A stretch of 64,000 nucleotides of DNA from Euglena gracilis (lineage: Eukaryota; Euglenida; Euglenophyceae; Euglenales): the NCBI GenBank assembly GCA_039621445.1, contig CP154957.1:30037778-30101777 (forward strand). Direction: 5' to 3'. The stretch's first letter is position 1, and the number at the start of each line of letters is the position of its first letter. Positions 11,375-21,470 of the stretch are shown here, in pieces. The position numbers were made by a program, and so were the translations under genes. Below the pieces are notes generated by a model. It was not told the origin of the DNA and did not search any database. It was given only the letters and a program-made list of their open reading frames with translations.

Positions 11375-11706
11375 GTGTGTGCGGCAGACAGGAGATCCTA
11401 CGGAGGTAGGTCGCTGGCGCGTAGTACCAAGCCGAGTGTCGCTCGAGTGGCGTATTCGGTAAGGCACTGGGCTCACACGCGGGAGGTCGTGGGTTCGAGA
11501 CCTAGGTCCCGCCGTGTGAGTCCTGATCGATCCTGTACGGGCAGAGGGCATACCGCGGGGATCGATCGGGGCGTGAGGCTGCGCACGTGGACGAACGTTG
11601 ATCGGTCGGATTACCACGGGCGTGGCCCCTCGCTTGCGGACGAGCCACGGCAAGCAGTATGAGCTGCCCCGTGGCCGTCCAACAGCGGGTGGCCAAACCT
11701 ACATAC
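11375..11706 (+). mobile_element. tRNA-derived SINE, copy B
   Basis: About 332 bp. The A box TGGCGTATTCGG lies at 11,448-11,459 and the B box GGTTCGAGACC at 11,492-11,502. Aligned to a tRNA, the anticodon position reads CAC inside a loop CTCACAC with a mismatched stem, reminiscent of a decayed Met-like tRNA. Sequence and length match copy A closely throughout, including the non-tRNA body. A primer-binding site of an LTR element starts 2 bp after its end. Confidence 0.65.
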
Positions 11707-11707
11707 A

Positions 11708-11717
11708 TGGTAGCAGG
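11708..11717 (+). promoter_or_regulatory. Primer-binding site (tRNA-iMet type)
   Basis: TGGTAGCAGG differs at one base from the TGGTAGCAGA used by the other LTR elements here. The expected upstream LTR is not evident because SINE copy B lies immediately before it. Confidence 0.45.
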
Positions 11718-11799
11718 GGAACCCGTCTAATGCCACACGAACGACTGGGTTTTCGAACCCAAACCGCAATAGCGGTGCCCCCCCCCCCTACAACAAGCC

Positions 11800-11990
11800 G
11801 CTTCGGCGGGGCCCCCCCCCCCCCTCCAAGGGTCTTCGGACCTAAGCCGCTTCGGTGGTGCCCCCCCCCTCCAACGGTCTTCGGACCCAAGCCGCTTCGG
11901 CGGTGCCCCCCCCCTCCAAGGGTCTTCGGACCAAGCCGCTTCGGCGGTGCCCCCCCCCTCCAAGGGTCTACGGACCCAACCCGCATTTGT
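11800..11990 (+). repeat. 45-50 bp tandem repeat with oligo-C tracts
   Basis: About five units of the pattern GCTTCGGCGGTGCC, oligo-C, TCCAAGGGTCTTCGGACC. In the gag frame they encode a KPLRRCPPPPRVFGP-like motif. Unit length varies in the C tract, which makes the region frameshift-prone. Confidence 0.7.
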
Positions 11991-12178
11991 TTACCAAACC
12001 TTACAACAGCCGTATTTGTGGTACAACACAATCCAACAATGGGTCTACGGACCTCCTCCGCTTCTGCGGAGTATGACTCACAAGTGGCCAGAATGCCCGA
12101 ACGGGGTTGGCATCAGTGCCTTTTCGCACCCAATTGCCAGCAGAGCCCCCCACCTTACGATGACGGGTTGGAAACACC

Positions 12179-14137
12179 TTGTTTTTTCCAACCCCGTCCG
12201 GCCCGACCACCGGAAGCCCCATTCGGGACTTGCCCCCCCCTCCACAATTGGGAGAAATCCCAGAACTACCTTCGTCCGCTGAAATGCGGTTGGTGGTCCC
12301 GGACACTGCCGGTGTCATTGTTCCCATGGACAATGACACCAAGGAAGACCGGGATTCGTTCTCCGGTAATACTGTTGAGCCCGCAGTCGCAAATTTACTG
12401 GAGAACCACCCACTACAACAGCAATTTGGACACATCGAAGCATGTGTCCAAAATTGCGCCAAAACACTGAACCAAGTCCTACAATTTGATGAAGACAGTC
12501 ACAAGGCCGTTTTCGGCAAGCTGGACTCCCTTTGGCAATATATCCAAGAATTTGGACAATTTTGCCAAAAGAATTTCAACTCCACTACAATGGACCTCCA
12601 GAACCTCCACCAAGGTTTTGACGCATTTTTGCGCGACACCTTGGTGCAAAACTTCCAACAGGTACAAGAGACCTTCCAAACCGCGGAGTCGCGGAATAAC
12701 GCAAAGTTTTCACATTTACAACAAAAACTACAACAATTGTTCACACAACTGGAAAACTTTTCTTGTACAATGCAAGAAATGCAGTCCCGCCTACAACAAC
12801 GGGATAAAGCGCCTACTGGTGCGGAACTTGGTTCATATGTCTCATATGAGCACTTCTCAACTTTGTCCAATGTTGTACAACAATCCCAAGAACGCATTTT
12901 GCGTTTGGGTGATGAAAACGCGAGTTTTCATCAAAATTTTGCACAAATACGCGAAAACTATGTACAAAGAGCTTTTGCTCAACAACTGGAAGAGCGGATT
13001 GCTCGTTTGGAACAAACTTCCTACAAATGCGGTGAAGTTTTCAACAATTTGACCACACTGCACACTCAAGTGGCGGAAATCGCGCATCGGCAAGATTTCT
13101 TCCATGAAAAGTGGCAAAGCGACATACAAAAACTTGGAACTGCTTCCAATGCGCTACAACCCGCTACGGCGGAACTCCCATCCCGCGATGCGGTGATTCT
13201 TAGCTTACAAACCGCTAATGCGGAACTCCAAGACCGAGAAACGGTCATAACTACATTCCAAACCGCGAATGCGGAACTCCAAATCGCGTTTGCAGACCTG
13301 AAAACCGCTTTTGCGGATGTTTCGGGACTACAAACTGCATTTGGGGACTTACAACGCCGCTTTGCGGACATTTCCACCAAAAATCCCAGTATGGGAGCAC
13401 TACGGTCCACTGTAACCGACTTGCACAATCCGTTACAAGAGGGTGTCAACAAAATCGAATCTGCATTTGCGGATTTGCACAAAAGATGCAACGGTGTTCA
13501 AACATCAATTCCGGATATCGCGCTTGCGGATTTGAATACCCAACATAAAACCTTACAATCCACCACTTCACACTTACAAAAACGCGTACAAGCAGTTTCT
13601 ACAAGGGTCTGCAGACACCAACCTTCTTCGGATGGACAAACGGTTCGCGAAGTCGAACTACGCCTTGATGTTCGCACATTTTATGACCAAATGCTCGCGA
13701 AAAATCAGGAAAACTTACAAGAATTTTGTGAAACCTTGATGAGGACCGAAAATTCGGTCACTCAACAAGTTCTCACACTAAAACAACAAGTTTCGGAGCT
13801 AGAGCACCGATTTTCTACAATGATGGATGATAAAACCGCTGAAAATGCGGTAAGGATACCCCAACCCACGTTGGGTACCACAACCCCACATACCGAGAAT
13901 CGGTTAAACGCCCTTACAACGGCAATGGAAACTTTGGTCAAGCGGGTCCAATTTTTGGACACCACTTTCCCAACACTTTCCGCGGATTTGACTCCCTTGT
14001 TGACAAATTACCACTTTTGGATGAACTACCCTCATACCGCAAACGTATTAAGCGTTTGCAGTGTGATGTTGAACGAATTTCGGATCCTTTCCAAGTGGTT
14101 GGTTCATTGGAACAAAGCATACAAGATTTCGCATTGA
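12179..14137 (+). CDS. gag: Coiled-coil gag protein of the decayed gypsy element
   Basis: 652 codons. The N-terminal part is Pro-rich and matches the gag at 1-704. An upstream frame (to about 12,220) holds the preceding CFFQPRP segment, so a shift in the C tract near 12,230 separates them. From about residue 90 the protein is long, helical and Gln-rich, with recurring units such as TANAELQ, FADLKTAFAD and FGDLQRRFAD that would form an extended coiled coil. It would act in particle assembly. No capsid major-homology motif lies in this frame; capsid-like sequence appears downstream at 14.9 kb after further frame breaks. The gag role is inferred from position between PBS and nucleocapsid. Confidence 0.6.
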   Translation: MFFPTPSGPTTGSPIRDLPPPPQLGEIPELPSSAEMRLVVPDTAGVIVPMDNDTKEDRDSFSGNTVEPAVANLLENHPLQQQFGHIEACVQNCAKTLNQVLQFDEDSHKAVFGKLDSLWQYIQEFGQFCQKNFNSTTMDLQNLHQGFDAFLRDTLVQNFQQVQETFQTAESRNNAKFSHLQQKLQQLFTQLENFSCTMQEMQSRLQQRDKAPTGAELGSYVSYEHFSTLSNVVQQSQERILRLGDENASFHQNFAQIRENYVQRAFAQQLEERIARLEQTSYKCGEVFNNLTTLHTQVAEIAHRQDFFHEKWQSDIQKLGTASNALQPATAELPSRDAVILSLQTANAELQDRETVITTFQTANAELQIAFADLKTAFADVSGLQTAFGDLQRRFADISTKNPSMGALRSTVTDLHNPLQEGVNKIESAFADLHKRCNGVQTSIPDIALADLNTQHKTLQSTTSHLQKRVQAVSTRVCRHQPSSDGQTVREVELRLDVRTFYDQMLAKNQENLQEFCETLMRTENSVTQQVLTLKQQVSELEHRFSTMMDDKTAENAVRIPQPTLGTTTPHTENRLNALTTAMETLVKRVQFLDTTFPTLSADLTPLLTNYHFWMNYPHTANVLSVCSVMLNEFRILSKWLVHWNKAYKISH

Positions 14138-14499
14138 GTTTGGATGAGAATCATGCAAATCCCGCAACCCCCCGCATTTTGCCCATGAAAACACTGTTTT
14201 CGGTGGTTAAAATGCAACTTCCAGCTCACAACGCGCTTTTCGCGCACCAACCGTAGCATCTTCGGATGCCCGACATCCAACTCGCGACTCTGTGCATCAA
14301 ATCCGCGATGTGTTGGATACAAATCTTCCCAAAAGCGCAGTATGCGCACCCCTACAAGCATCTTCGGATGCACATGCCCTACAAGCATCCTCGGGTGCAC
14401 ATGACCATGAACATGCCTACAATCGCGATTACAATCGCCCGTTTATACCGCAACTTCAGATTCCCCCAATAATGGTGAATCTTCGAATGACGAACCGGT

Positions 14500-15249
14500 T
14501 TTTACCTCAAAAACCGCGAATCCTCCGGTTTTTACAACAAAAAATTCGCGAATCGGGACTGATTCGCGGTATAAGCCGGGTATTGGCCATGGATCACGAT
14601 TGCGAAACGAGGAATTTACCGCGGATCCCCGATTTGCCGGTGAACAACAGGATTCCTACCCCCCTGGTATGTTACCACACCCCGAATCGCGGAATCGCAA
14701 ACCAGAACCATACAATTCGCGGAAGAGCGGTGAACCAAACACCCATGGTACCTACGGTACCATGAGTACCATCTTGGATGCGCATTCGCGCATGCCACCA
14801 CAACAACCTTACACCAACAATTACGATGGAAATCGCGGTCCCCAACGCGATTTCAAAGGTACAATCACAATTGCCAACAAGGTTAAGCCACAATGGGACG
14901 GAGATCCCACAACTTGGAAACAATTTTGGCGCGACTGGACATACTACTGGGACTTGAAGGGTCCAACCCAAGACGGGAACCCTGAGGTAATCAAGATGTA
15001 ATTCATTGATTGCCACCCCAGGGAAGAAAAAGATCGCGCCCGACAACTTGTGATCCGGAATCGGATTTCCTTTGATGAACTGGTTGACCAATATGCGTCA
15101 ACTTGTTCAAGTCTAATTTCGCGAATTGCGCTGGAGAAAAAATGGCGGCAATTCGCGCCCAGTGACCGAAAATGGAAGTCAATCGACCTTCGGTATTCCA
15201 AATGTTGGGATCGGCTTCTGAGGTTGATGAACTGGGAGAGAACCAAATG
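14500..15249 (+). pseudogene. gag: Gag capsid remnant
   Basis: The reading frame from 14,600 contains KPQWDGDPTTWKQFWRDWTY, typical of the beginning of a retrotransposon capsid. It reaches a TAA at 14,999-15,001. The same frame continues with FIDCHPREEKDRARQLVIR and FDELVD, then RKWKSIDLR, as in the C-terminal half of such capsids, until a stop at 15,249. The in-frame TAA and the frame change relative to the coiled-coil part make it non-functional. Further stops follow up to the zinc knuckle. Confidence 0.6.
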
Positions 15250-15573
15250 AAAGAAGAATTCGATGTGGTTCTCCTCAATTTCATTCCTACAATTATCAAA
15301 GACATTCACCGCGAGGAACTCGCGGACAACAAACTTACACTTGACCAATGATGGAATTATGTTTCCAAACAAATGAAACTCTCATAACTTTTGGGACAGA
15401 TACAATCGGCTTATACTCACCACCCTACCGCTGGTCTCCCTAGCGGTACGGTAAGTGCCGTACAAAAGACTTCTTCTCCAAAATCCCCACGGGGATACGG
15501 TGAACATACAAACTCCCCAATGGTAGACACAAAAACGCGCTATCCGCGCTCATCTGACTAATCTTCTGACAAA

Positions 15574-16060
15574 ACTTGCTTTTTGTGCAACAAATCGGGG
15601 CATATGTCCCGAGACTGCCCCCACCCTGATACGCGAAAGCGGAATCAGAGTCCAAGGGGTTCACAATCCTCGCGAAGCTCGCTCTCCTCTGGGGTTTCAC
15701 ACAAATCTGGACAATCACAATCTTCGGGTTATCGACAAAGGTCCCGATCACTGTTCCGCGACCGCGGGCGCGATCGCGGTCGATCGGGTGATCGTGGGCG
15801 GGGTGATCGTGGTCGATCACCCCGACCACGTTACAAGCGTGATACAATTCGCGACTCATCGTGATCACGTTCGCGAAGTGGATCATCTTCTTCGCGATCG
15901 TCATCCGGGAAACCGTATTACAACAAAAACCGTGGTCGAACGGGATTCCGTTCACCGAAACCTCCAAGGGGTGAAAGCCCATCAAAATCACAAAACCGAC
16001 AAAAGTGTTCCCTTTGTGGATCACATGACCACAATTCGTCCAAGTGTTACCGTTCTCGCT
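15574..16060 (+). pseudogene. gag: Nucleocapsid: two CCHC zinc knuckles with an RS/RD-rich linker
   Basis: Knuckle 1 at 15,578-15,620 reads CFLCNKSGHMSRDC, an exact CX2CX4HX4C RNA-binding knuckle. It is followed by a Ser/Arg-rich stretch and an Arg-Asp/Arg-Gly repeat (about 15,740-15,840; RDRGRDRGRSGDRGRGDRG). Knuckle 2 at about 15,993-16,046 reads CSLCGSHDHNSSKC, again CX2CX4HX4C, but in another frame. At least one indel therefore lies between them. The protein would bind the element RNA. The RS-like linker resembles splicing-factor tails, which is unusual between nucleocapsid knuckles. Confidence 0.7.
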
Positions 16061-16305
16061 CTCCCCGCCCGAACCAACGTCAGCACCATGATACAAAACA
16101 CAACAACAAACACAAGGTCGGGTTCAAAATCTCCTCTTTGGAGGACGGAACCCCGGCTTCGGGCAGGGAGGTGTATGAGAACTCCGAATCCTCGTTGGAG
16201 GATGATCGCAATGCGGTCCGCACATTTCGCGCTATCTACTCACACAAGAAAACGATAAACAGCCGAAGTGCTGAATCGGAATTGGAGTAGGGGAGCCCAA
16301 GGTCT

Positions 16306-16692
16306 GTGGGCACGGACCTCTGGGCTGATGAACAGACGGAAGTAGGACCTGATCAACCTTACTTTCCCTGCCCATCTGCCTTTTTGGTCGGTACCAGGAA
16401 AATTTTCGGGTCCCCCACCACCCACTCCAAATTTCTGCCTGGAATGCTGAGCAAAGCAGGAACGGGATCCTGGAATAGTTGGAGAGGCAACAATTTTACA
16501 CCGGGTCCTGCACTTTGTGTACCCCCCATGGAACTTTTGGTCCAAGCGGAAATCCGAAAACAAAATTTTTCCACCAAATGCAAAATTTTGGTCGACACAG
16601 GGTGTCGATTCTCCCTTCTCTTTCGAACGGGATTAATTCCCGACTCCCTCTTGATGAAAGCAAAGTACCCTACCAAAAATTATGACTGCTGA
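16306..16692 (+). CDS. pol: Retropepsin-like aspartic protease fragment
   Basis: The C-terminal half of this frame reads MELLVQAEIRKQNFSTKCK followed by ILVDTGCRFSLLFR. That is the flap-preceding strand and catalytic DTG loop of a retrotransposon protease, which cleaves the polyprotein. Only the first half of a normal protease (about 60 residues after the motif are expected) is in frame before the stop at 16,692. Position after the zinc knuckles fits gag-pro order. Confidence 0.65.
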   Translation: MGTDLWADEQTEVGPDQPYFPCPSAFLVGTRKIFGSPTTHSKFLPGMLSKAGTGSWNSWRGNNFTPGPALCVPPMELLVQAEIRKQNFSTKCKILVDTGCRFSLLFRTGLIPDSLLMKAKYPTKNYDC

Positions 16693-18106
16693 CAACAGCC
16701 CCATGTGCGGTTGTGACTTGGGATGCTTTTTGGACATACTCCTCCCCACCATTCCCAAGCACCACTCACAACCCCCACACAAACAGAATTTTCTGGGTAC
16801 GTGGAGTTACGAATCGGGTATTTGCGGCTCTGACGTAATTTTGCATTTTTCGTTTTTGCGTCAGAACCGCCTTATTGTGGATTGCCCCTCCCTCGGATTG
16901 CGCAGTACTTCACGCACACAACCCACAGCACCGAATTTCTCCCCCATGACATCTTCCCAGATGTCCCCCCGCCTTGCCACAACGTTTTCTACAACCGAAA
17001 ACACCGTTTCGTACCCTAGAGGTAAAGAGAAAGCTGCCCCCCTACCCACTTCACTTTTTCCGCACGTTTCCCAGGCGGTAGGGAAAGCGAGTAGCTCAAC
17101 TCCCCACGTTTCACTGGGTTCCAAGGCGAAAGCCCAAAGGCCTGAAGAAATTTCGGTGTCTAGTGGCCGCCCAGCTGCACAACTTTTACGTTTTCCACCA
17201 GGATTGTCTATTTCGGACACACCTGTACACCCCCCAGCAGCTACAACTTCCAACAACCCCATGCACACACTACACATGACTGACATGCACTACCAGACCG
17301 ACCCTTCCTTCCAATGCAGTTGCAGGAGAATTTCCACACAACCTGATTGCGACTTTGGATGTATTGTTGAACCTTCTAACCTAATCGCTTTACTCAACAA
17401 CCAGAGTACACCTGGTACCGGAACCGGTACCGAGTTTACCCTGACCGCTGAACGAGAACACAACACACCGGGTTGTTACCCGTTGTGTGTTGAAGTACAT
17501 CGACAATTGGATAAACGCGGAATCGCGTCCCTGTTCGGATTCGCGAGAGTCGCGTTTGAAGATCTCCAATGGCAGAAAGGCAATCTCTCTGACCCCGAAT
17601 GGCAGAATGCCAACCCCTCCAATGTCCTGCATACGAGTGGCAGAATGCCAACGACAGTTTGTCCTTTACACAATACACATGATACACTTGGTACAATGCC
17701 TGATGAAGTGTCTTCGGACACACCGCATTACCGATGTGGCTCGGTAAACTGTGTTTCAGCCCTCCACAGGACTGAAACCGCAACAGTTTTCGCGAACCGC
17801 ATCTGGAATGCGTTCAATTTTGGACAATACCGCATTTTGGAAACTTGGTTGTCCAAAATCGCACAAATCGCAAAGTCGATGGACCTACAATTGGAAATTG
17901 ACGCGTTTTCGTCCAAAGGACATTCTCGTTTACCCAACTACTGGTCAAGCCATACAAATGCGTTTGATACGTTTTGGGGTGACGTGGTCCTGTGGCTACA
18001 TCCTCCTCTGAAACTTATCCCTCTTGTTGTTGAGAAGATCCTTCGGGATCAAGCACGCGATGTGCTGCCAAGAAGAAGTTCATACAACTTCCAAAAGAGC
18101 AGCTGA
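16682..18106 (+). CDS. Unassigned 474-codon frame ending in a pol-associated motif
   Basis: The frame overlaps the protease frame by a few bases. Most of it is Ser/Pro/Thr-rich with no recognised domain. Near the C-terminus (about 17,870-18,050) it reads QLEIDAFSSKGHSRLPNYW, then FWGDVVLWLHPPLKLIPLVV and KILRDQA. This is the D(A/L)F...PPF.LI....KI segment that accompanies RT/RNase H in many gypsy and DIRS polyproteins; compare PEVDMFCTP in the YR element at 30.9 kb. RT should follow but is missing, because YR-element sequence begins at 18,064 and supplies the last dozen codons. The function of the segment is not known to me. Confidence 0.5.
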   Translation: MTADNSPMCGCDLGCFLDILLPTIPKHHSQPPHKQNFLGTWSYESGICGSDVILHFSFLRQNRLIVDCPSLGLRSTSRTQPTAPNFSPMTSSQMSPRLATTFSTTENTVSYPRGKEKAAPLPTSLFPHVSQAVGKASSSTPHVSLGSKAKAQRPEEISVSSGRPAAQLLRFPPGLSISDTPVHPPAATTSNNPMHTLHMTDMHYQTDPSFQCSCRRISTQPDCDFGCIVEPSNLIALLNNQSTPGTGTGTEFTLTAEREHNTPGCYPLCVEVHRQLDKRGIASLFGFARVAFEDLQWQKGNLSDPEWQNANPSNVLHTSGRMPTTVCPLHNTHDTLGTMPDEVSSDTPHYRCGSVNCVSALHRTETATVFANRIWNAFNFGQYRILETWLSKIAQIAKSMDLQLEIDAFSSKGHSRLPNYWSSHTNAFDTFWGDVVLWLHPPLKLIPLVVEKILRDQARDVLPRRSSYNFQKSS

Positions 18107-18740
18107 AGCTGGGGAAGATGGGGACACAGCAGCAGCTGCGGATTCTGAAAGGGCGGCAGCAACACGTCAGTCCGTGGCCATCGCAACCCCCCCCACCCCT
18201 CACCACTTCAAAGATTTCAAACTTCCCCATTCAACATGATAATGGCCCATGGATCATGGACAACTGCGGTCGGGAAGACAAGAAGACAGCAGGGGAGTAC
18301 CATCACAGGGCCAACAGACTCCACCCCATTTTCCCGGCCCCCCCCCCCTTCCAGGGGGACAAAGCCAGGGCTATGGCAGCCTTTCGAGAAGTATCAGAAA
18401 TCCAAGGGGTTCAAGTCAAAACCAAGGCTATGGCAGCCATCATTTAACAGGGCCTGGGGGCCAGAATCAAGGCTATGGCAGCCATCATTCAAGAGATCAG
18501 AGGGCCCAGGTGCAAGGCTATGGCAGCCTGTATCCCAGCACTGGGGAAAGGTACGTCCAACGTTCCCCCCAGCACCCTCAAAACCAAACCCCCCAGGGGC
18601 AGCAAGCCAATGCCAAGACAGGTGGCATCAAGTCCCTCAAGAATGTCAAGCTAAGGTGGCTTATCTGGGGAATCAAGAGGGACAGAGAAGAGACAGGAGA
18701 TGTCCTGGAGAGAAGGCAAATGGAGGCCAGGCAGACCTGA
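18064..18740 (+). pseudogene. gag: YR-element gag, C-terminal part (copy 1)
   Basis: The segment starts in the frame AAEAGEDGDTAAAA and VAIATPPTP, ending at 18,239. A second frame follows with HGSWTTAVGKTRRQQG, and a third with the repeats QSQGYGS, NQGYGSHH and VQGYGSLY. All three frames are open over about 500 bp because the repeat CAAGGCTATGGCAGCC has no stops in any frame. The GYGS frame is the one retained in the diverged minus-strand relative (KGYGSH at 27.8 kb), so I take it as the real one. GYGS-rich tails resemble low-complexity RNA-binding regions. The N-terminal half is missing here. Frame changes make this copy non-functional. Confidence 0.5.
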
Positions 18741-19256
18741 AGGCCAGTGGAGGCCAAATGGCCCAAAGAGCCATTGGAGCCCAATACAATCAACACCATC
18801 CACACCACATCAGCCCTTGGGGGGAGGCCCAGGGTTGGCTACAACAGGCCCCCCCCTAGAAGGTAATCAGCCCACACACCCCAGCCTTACAGCCACAAAA
18901 AAACCCAGGTGTTGTCTCACCAAAGGATCTTCAGTTTTCAAGTGAAAACGTGAATTTTCCCTTTCCCCGTCACAGAAATTTCCTGTGAATTTGGCAGATT
19001 TTCAGCCAAAACGGTCGGAGATGGGTAATATCCTCAGTACGGGACAACTTTCTTTTGTGCCACAGATTTTTGCTGTGGTTTTCACATTTTTTCAGCCAGT
19101 CTTGTCGGAGATGGGTGGAATCCTCCGTACGGGAAAGTTTTCCCTTTTGCCCCACCAGGCTGGGAGCGGGCATGGATCAGACTTTTTGGCTGGTGGAGGA
19201 GAAACGGGAATTGTCCCTCACACAAATTTGAGCCCCCCCTGTTGAAATGGAGATGG

Positions 19257-19706
19257 AGGGTGGAAACAAAGATCCTTGGGAGGAATGTGCAAGGAGGAGA
19301 GTGCACAAAATAATTCAGTTTTGAGGTGCTGGGCGAAGAATGTTTTCAATTTCCATGGGCAAAGTTGGAAAAAACTTCAGATCCCCCAGATTCAAAAATG
19401 GAAACCGCTTTGGTCAAAAGTGATCAAAATTCAGCGGGATTCCAGCCCGACTTAACTTTGGACAGCAGCGCCAAAAGAAAAGCACTTTTTGGCGAGAAAT
19501 TACCAGTTTTGGGATTGGAAAAATCAAATCAAACGCCGTTTCAGGCATTTTTGCTGAAAATTCAATTATTTGTAGAAATTTCCACTTTGGTTATTGGGAT
19601 TGAGCGAAGCTTTTCTCAATTGGATGGTCTCAGAATTTTCAAACGGACACAATCCCAGTTTATTGCGGAAGGGGATCAACGTGGACAGTTTTTTCCCCCT
19701 GCCTAG
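19257..19706 (+). pseudogene. Unassigned ORF in repeat copy 1 (frameshifted)
   Basis: Counterpart of 22,878-23,510 in repeat copy 2. Here the first 20 codons or so stop after an extra T near 19,320. A frame from 19,326 then carries GEECFQFPWAKLEKTSDPP and EKLPVLGLEKSNQTPFQAF before diverging. No domain recognised. Confidence 0.35.
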
Positions 19707-20139
19707 ATCACTGGCCGCAAATTTTGTTTTCATACCCGTGGAAGGTAGACCCCCAACCTCGGCGTCGCTGTGGTGGCGGCGTCTGGGGGCCCACTCCCCC
19801 GCACCGTTGTGGTGGCGGTGCAGGGGGGCCCAGCAGCACCCAGCACAACGACAGCAACCCCAAGCCCCAGCTATGGGTTGGGATCTGAAGTAATGGGAAG
19901 GACAGGGTTGGGAATTGAAGCGATGAGAAAGCCTGGGTTGGGACCTGAAGGAACGAGAAGGAGAAGCTCAGAGAGAGTGCGTGGGTTGGTTTTTCAAATT
20001 TTTCAAATTTTCCCCCCGTCGCTCCCTACTCGGGCAACCTAGGCCCAGTGGTAGGGGGAGCGGTTTTTTTGGGCAATAGTGCTGGAGTGGTGGTCTTGCC
20101 CAAAGGGGATGAGCACCATAAGGTGGTTTCTACCCCCTG

Positions 20140-20700
20140 TTGGCAAAGCACTTTGCACGTTCCCTTTACCCAACCAACAACAGTTTTTACCCACCCCCCA
20201 CTCTGTTTTTTTGTTTCCCCAGAATGGTGGATTTTCCTTCCGTAAGTTTGGAAGTAACAGCCTCACAAACAATACCCCTTTTGAATGCCCCCCAGCGAAG
20301 CGTTTTGGACATTCCCGTCGAAACACACAAAAAATTTCCATCTGTGATTGCCCTGGTGCAACTTTTGCTCACAGGGATGGGGGCAGGGGTCGGGATGATG
20401 GGGGAAGGCACCGTTTTTGGTTGCCAGATTCCAATGTTTGTTGGTACCCCGTTTAGGGGCATGATGGAAAATGAGGCAAAAATCAACAGATTTTCAGGTC
20501 ACAGGCCTGAGTTTTCTTTCCGTTGTCAGGATTCTACACCAAAATTGTGCAGATTTTCAACAACGTTTTTTGGGGAAGATTGGAAACATTTTGAGACAGA
20601 ATTTTTGACGATTCAGAATTTTGTCGAATCTCATGCGGACACCTGTCATGTGATAAGACGGGAATTTCCCCAGATTTTTTCACAAAGAAAGGAGGAATGA
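20140..20700 (+). CDS. Unassigned ORF, 186 codons, in repeat copy 1
   Basis: The frame includes DFPSVSLEVTASQTIPLL, SVIALVQLLLTGMGAGVGMM and FVGTPFRGMMENEAKI, and ends FSQRKEE. The corresponding frame in copy 2 (23,768-24,223) is the same until a one-base insertion near 24,216 truncates it. The longer form is therefore the better model. A short Gly-rich hydrophobic segment lies in the middle. I do not recognise the family; it may be an accessory ORF of the YR element or chance. Confidence 0.35.
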   Translation: MAKHFARSLYPTNNSFYPPPTLFFCFPRMVDFPSVSLEVTASQTIPLLNAPQRSVLDIPVETHKKFPSVIALVQLLLTGMGAGVGMMGEGTVFGCQIPMFVGTPFRGMMENEAKINRFSGHRPEFSFRCQDSTPKLCRFSTTFFGEDWKHFETEFLTIQNFVESHADTCHVIRREFPQIFSQRKEE

Positions 20701-21027
20701 AAACCAGAACGAAGAAAAAATCAGAAAGGAGTTGGCAAGGGACAAAAACTCGCTTCTTTCACTCAATGGGTGGTCATTTGGACAAAAATTGCTGTTTTCC
20801 CCCAGCGATTTTCACTTCCCCCCCGCTCAAATCATGGGAATGACACAGGGATGTCTTGAACAAACGGAAGGGGGGATGAAATTTAAAGGGCCAGTTGCCC
20901 CCCCCCCCCTGAAACGAGCCAACCCCCCGGATGGTCGGGGGTGACCAAATTCGTTCAAAAAACGCGAAACGAGAATTTTTGTCAGAATTTCATCAGAGAT
21001 CTTCAAGAAGAGGGTGCGTTGTCAAAA

Positions 21028-21470
21028 AGCGTTGTCCTTTTCAGTTGGGGGAGCCGGGCTCAAAAGGTTTTTGTGCTACGCCCTCGGCCCTCCCTCCCTG
21101 CTCGGTTATCCTCGAGGGAGTGAGAGGCATATTGGGCTCCGCACTCTGCCATTTGAAGCCTGGGTGTGCGCAAAATTTAGCTGCAAGGGCACCAAACCTT
21201 TGAAAGCGGGCTGCAATAGCCTCTCCCCCCCTGCCTGTCCAATCGCGAAAACTTCTTGCGCAGAAAGCCCCTATTGTTGCAGCAACCAACTCCAGCCCCT
21301 CTGGTGGAGTGCCCCCCTGGGGATGTGCCCATTGTTTGGCCGAAAATTCCTTTCTGGTGTAAGCAAATGTGTCCTCACTCATGGCTTTATAGGTGGTTTT
21401 AATCAGGCCAGGAGGGCTCGTACTCCCCCGAGGATAGCCCACCAGGAGGAAAGGACAAAGGAGAAAGACT
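21028..21470 (-). other. YR-element terminal region with tyrosine-recombinase C-terminal fragment
   Basis: On the minus strand at about 21,325-21,213 the frame reads GGHSTRGAGVGCCNN and RKKFSRL. This contains HSTRG, the HxxR box of DIRS/Ngaro tyrosine recombinases, and ends in a stop at about 21,175. Next to it, 21,068-21,160 holds the terminal-repeat module GCCCTCGG...CTCGAGGGAGTG...GGGCTCCGCACT that recurs at 28.9, 29.3, 29.7 and 47.8 kb. The recombinase fragment points away from the gag that starts at 21,471. Confidence 0.5.

Larger units (their letters stand above)
11708..18063 (+). mobile_element. Ty3/gypsy-like LTR element, 5' part (gag to protease), decayed and truncated
   Basis: Order on the plus strand: PBS, proline-rich repeat, coiled-coil gag, capsid remnant, two CCHC knuckles with an RS/RD linker, aspartic protease, and a 474-codon frame with a pol-like C-terminus. 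No RT, integrase or 3' LTR follows, because YR-element sequence begins abruptly at 18,064. Several frameshifts and stops are present, so the copy is dead. Gag similarity links it to the fragments at 1-704 and 10,048-10,315. Confidence 0.65.
18064..21027 (+). repeat. 2.96-kb direct repeat, copy 1 (YR-element body)
   Basis: Nearly identical by eye to 21,698-24,656, beginning CTGCCAAGAAGAAGTTCATAC and ending GCGTTGTCAAAA. It holds a gag C-terminal half, non-coding sequence and two unassigned open regions. Single-base and small indel differences are scattered. The 5' junction interrupts the gypsy remnant. Confidence 0.85.

Noticed and set aside
9599-11520. tRNA genes at the A/B boxes
   Set aside because: The acceptor and anticodon stems do not pair, and the similarity between the two copies runs 200 bp past the tRNA part, as in a SINE.
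9383-11662. Similar 115- and 156-codon ORFs in the two SINE copies
   Set aside because: They match only because the SINE copies match; there is no protein signature.
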